Assembly (NCBI GenBank): GCA_009924885.1 | Contig: RFQS01000124.1 | Location: forward strand, 1 to 6,630 | Reading direction: 5' to 3' | Source: Pseudomonadota bacterium | GTDB taxonomy: Bacteria > Cyanobacteriota > Vampirovibrionia > LMEP-6097 | Length of the DNA: 6,630 nt | Part shown: positions 6,109 through 6,630 of the stretch, one piece after another | Numbering within the stretch: the stretch's first letter is position 1 | Layout: the number at the start of each line of letters is the position of its first letter | Program-made: the position numbers and the translations under genes | Notes under the pieces: generated by a model | What the model was told of the DNA's origin: nothing | Seen by the model: only the letters and a program-made list of their open reading frames with translations | The model's database searches: none

Positions 6109-6117
6109 TGTTAAAAT
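6109..6117 (+). promoter_or_regulatory. putative extended -10 promoter of the DUF760 gene
   Basis: TGTTAAAAT is an extended -10 (TGnTATAAT) with one hexamer mismatch. The predicted start near 6124 leaves about 3 bases before ATG 6127. No -35 hexamer at usual spacing and no Shine-Dalgarno sequence are visible. The spacing parallels the clpB and tpiA starts. Confidence 0.4.
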
Positions 6118-6126
6118 CAAATTTAA

Positions 6127-6492
6127 ATGTTTTTCTTTAGGAATAATAACGATACCACTCCATCCATTAAGACTGATGGTCTTGATTTTCATAAATTCTT
6201 TAGCTCAAGAGAAAAAGAAGATATTGTTATGCTCACTAAAGAGGTCTCGGACTCTGCTAAGACTTTTTTTGAAAGTAGCGTCAGCTCACTTGTAGGTCAC
6301 GTCCCAAGCGAGCTTGCTGATGTCTCGATTACTATGAACAAAGATGCTCTCAGTCATTTACTTTTCAGTGCTATGGTAACTGGATATATGACCAAGTCTG
6401 TTGAAAATAAACTTGAGCTTGAAATGCTTATTAATAGAAATGAAAAAGAAATCGCTGCTGAGAAAACTCTTGATGTAGAAGATTTATTTTAG
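6127..6492 (+). CDS. DUF760 family protein
   Basis: This 121-residue soluble protein has no signal peptide or membrane segment. The core at about 33-101 matches the DUF760 pattern as I know it: a helical start (MLTKEVSDSAKTFFESSVSS), then LVGHVPSE (55-62), VSITMNKDALSHLLFSAMVT (66-85) and GYMTKSVENKLELEM, comparable to the cyanobacterial 'LLG.LP.E...VTITTSRE.L..LLASAMM.GYFLRNAEQR'. The family is characteristic of cyanobacteria and plastids; its biochemical role is, to my knowledge, poorly defined. The charged tail ends in DVEDLF. Here it occurs in a genome that, if the placement is right, has no photosynthesis, which argues against a strictly photosynthetic role. It lies 68 bases after tpiA and probably has its own promoter. 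The family call is from memory of the motif, without a profile search. Confidence 0.8.
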   Translation: MFFFRNNNDTTPSIKTDGLDFHKFFSSREKEDIVMLTKEVSDSAKTFFESSVSSLVGHVPSELADVSITMNKDALSHLLFSAMVTGYMTKSVENKLELEMLINRNEKEIAAEKTLDVEDLF

Positions 6493-6630
6493 TAAATTCC
6501 CGATAAACTCAATTGTATAAAACACCATTTTACCAGCAAAAATTCCTAAAGAAAAAATAAAGATAGTGATTTAACTCTGGCCTTTGTAAGGGTATTGTGC
6601 TTAACTAGAGCTGTTGAGAGAAAGTAGTCT
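6485..6630 (-). pseudogene. possible frameshifted 3' end of a membrane protein gene (partial)
   Basis: On the minus strand one frame is open from 6629 down to a stop at 6548-6546 (starting DYFLSTALVKHNTL, then TKARVKSLSLFF). Another frame then reads SLGIFAGKMVFYTIEFIG and NLLK to a TAA at 6487-6485. Joining them needs one extra base in the six-A run at 6552-6557, and the joined 48-residue tail looks like a normal hydrophobic membrane-protein C-terminus. Either the gene is broken here or the homopolymer was miscalled. The tail overlaps the last 8 bases of the convergent DUF760 gene. I do not recognise the protein, and with so little sequence this could be chance. Confidence 0.33.

Noticed and set aside
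6519..6540. Terminator after the DUF760 gene formed by TAAAA/TTTTA arms
   Set aside because: The stem is five A-T pairs only, with no G-C content and a mismatch just outside. It is likely chance in AT-rich DNA.

Overview
This window reads as chromosomal DNA of a low-GC (roughly one third by eye) bacterium. The best placement is the non-photosynthetic cyanobacterial relatives (Vampirovibrionia, formerly Melainabacteria). Two signs support this. The last gene encodes a DUF760-type protein, a family otherwise typical of cyanobacteria and plastids. The triosephosphate isomerase carries the cyanobacterial-style stretch TC..EANRVI and a GALVGGASL C-terminal motif. Flagellar genes occur in some Vampirovibrionia and fit this placement. 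The assignment is inference from remembered family features, not from a search.

Layout: the minus strand starts with the first 16 codons of fliQ (1-49, cut by the window edge) behind fliP, both parts of the flagellar export gate. Divergent from fliP is clpB (809-3568, plus), a disaggregase with an extra stretch of about 45 residues in its second ATPase domain. Three bases later comes an AlkA-type DNA glycosylase (3572-4234). Convergent to it is a two-gene minus-strand unit: an ECF-type sigma factor (start most likely at 5170) whose stop codon overlaps the start of a 75-residue single-pass membrane protein, a candidate but unproven anti-sigma factor. Divergent from the sigma gene is tpiA (5267-6058), followed by the DUF760 gene (6127-6492). 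The last 138 bases hold what looks like the frameshifted 3' end of a membrane protein gene on the minus strand.

The genes are mostly housekeeping (protein quality control, DNA repair, glycolysis, motility). No defence system, prophage, CRISPR array, RNA gene or insertion sequence was found, and no intergenic stretch exceeds about 140 bases. Three things stand out. First, a degenerate 40-base repeat occurs twice in opposite orientation around the glycosylase gene; each copy supplies the stop codon of the gene before it, and one copy supplies the glycosylase start. Second, -10-like elements sit so close to the start codons, with no Shine-Dalgarno sequence, that several transcripts may be leaderless. 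Third, perfect dyads sit at the sigma/tpiA and tpiA/DUF760 promoters.
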